Below the pieces are notes generated by a model. That model was given only the letters and a program-made list of their open reading frames with translations, ran no database searches and had not been told where the DNA came from. Below, piece by piece: positions 63,290 to 64,000 of a stretch of DNA of 64,000 nucleotides (positions are counted from its first letter, which is position 1; the number at the start of each line of letters is the position of its first letter). This DNA is from Prorocentrum cordatum (taxonomy: Eukaryota > Sar > Dinophyceae > Prorocentrales > Prorocentraceae). Location: the NCBI GenBank assembly GCA_963575745.1, contig CAUYUJ010018058.1, positions 151,654-215,653 of the forward strand. The letters are read 5' to 3'. The translations under genes were made by a program, and so were the position numbers.

Positions 63290-64000
63290 GAAGCGGCTTT
63301 TCGCCACCCGAACTAAGGAGACGCGAGGGCGACGAATGAGAATTATCGGGGGCTGCCCAGCCACAGAAACGAAAGAAGGGTCGGCTAAGCCTGCCTCGAT
63401 GATTCATTGGGCTCAGAAGGGGCAGCGCCAAGTCTGCGCTGGGAGCGCTGGGGGAGCGCACCGCGGTAACGTTCCATGTCGGAGTCCGAGACTGCAGACG
63501 TCTGGGACAGATGGAAGTACGATGTCAGGAGATGGCCAGGAACTGGCAGGAAGCGTCGCGATGTTCTCCGCAAAATTTATGCTGCAGCGCAACCGCGCAG
63601 TTTACAACAGCTCCACCGAGCCCAGATGCAGAGACTCATGCGTTGCAATGCGAACGTGGAAGCGGCGAGCTAACATTCACCACGCCACACTTATGCCCGC
63701 CAGCCCATTCAGAAACCCCGGCCTTCAGAGCTGGCGGTAAAAGGGCGAGGAGGCACATCTAGCGGAACGAAGCGAGCAAGGGGGTGGCCTTGGGGGCCCT
63801 TTTCGGGCCATCCCTGGGCGCCGCCCGAGGGCGAGGGGAAGAAGGGGGCGGGGGGGGGGGGTGGCGAGCGGCGCGAGGAGGGCGCGGCAAGGGGGCGGGG
63901 GCGAGGAGGGCGAGGACTAGGATGAGGACGACGCGGACAAGGCTTCATGGAACCATCCAGAGGTAGTATTGCGGCTGTTGTTGCTGCTGCCGGTGCTCTT
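63290..64000. other. no gene recognised
   Basis: Ordinary sequence with a G run at 63849-63861. The frame at 63336-63740 is open for 134 codons without features I can name. Confidence 0.35.

Overview
The window looks like nuclear DNA of a dinoflagellate, probably of the large-genome, long-intron kind. The evidence is: very short exons scattered over tens of kilobases; introns that begin GC or GA as well as GT and end AG; GC-rich third codon positions; spliced-leader-like remnants in front of an intronless gene; a 5'-truncated non-LTR retrotransposon tail; and an extreme load of triplet repeats, satellites and short foldback elements. No bacterial-type operon, rRNA, tRNA or CRISPR is visible. 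The lineage is inferred from these traits, not from a search.

Genes. (1) A split Ser/Thr kinase gene, Aurora-like, runs on the + strand. Four short exons at 11.3, 16.2, 19.0 and 20.5 kb join in frame across three introns and give the catalytic-loop HRDVKPEN, the ADFGW motif and the GTFQYMAPE motif. A fifth at 22.8 kb adds the alpha-F helix region. Weaker candidate exons extend it to 42.4, 45.7 and 45.9 kb (alpha-G to the PRQRLDTGRAL element) and upstream to 8.65 and 3.9 kb. The exon with the invariant lysine was not found. (2) Three exons at 49.8-50.9 kb, with a real stop, encode the C-terminal part of a protein with a KRGRPAG AT-hook-like motif, a Lys/Ala/Pro linker and a small C-terminal domain. 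It may be a separate gene or the end of a longer transcript. (3) An intronless gene at 47.6-48.9 kb has a spliced-leader-like relic 67 bases before its ATG and looks retroposed; its tail seems frameshifted. (4) A non-LTR reverse-transcriptase C-terminus lies at 56.4-57.3 kb. (5) A decayed coding region lies at about 62.8-63.3 kb.

Layout. 0-24 kb: tracts of GGA/TCC, GAT, GCT and GAC triplets alternating with short inverted-repeat elements and the kinase core. 24-30 kb: dense MITE-like elements, several nested in one another. 31-38 kb: medium-length tandem repeats (about 153 bp and 84 bp units) and a GGCCTCTTGGGG-type repeat. 39-46 kb: sequence of more ordinary texture with further foldback copies and late kinase exons. 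46-51.7 kb: genes 2 and 3 among purine-rich tracts. 52.3-53.45 kb: an 18-bp minisatellite broken by a run of 55 C. 53.5-56.1 kb: an 84-bp satellite of about thirty units. 56.4-57.8 kb: the retrotransposon tail. 57.8-64 kb: mostly non-repetitive sequence apart from a GA/TA microsatellite block and a GGGTCGCG minisatellite.

At least a dozen families of short non-coding elements with inverted ends occur two to eleven times each. None carries a recognisable transposase, so all would depend on enzymes made elsewhere. All family names (A to Y) are local labels. Coordinates of repeats come from reading, so ends may be off by several bases.
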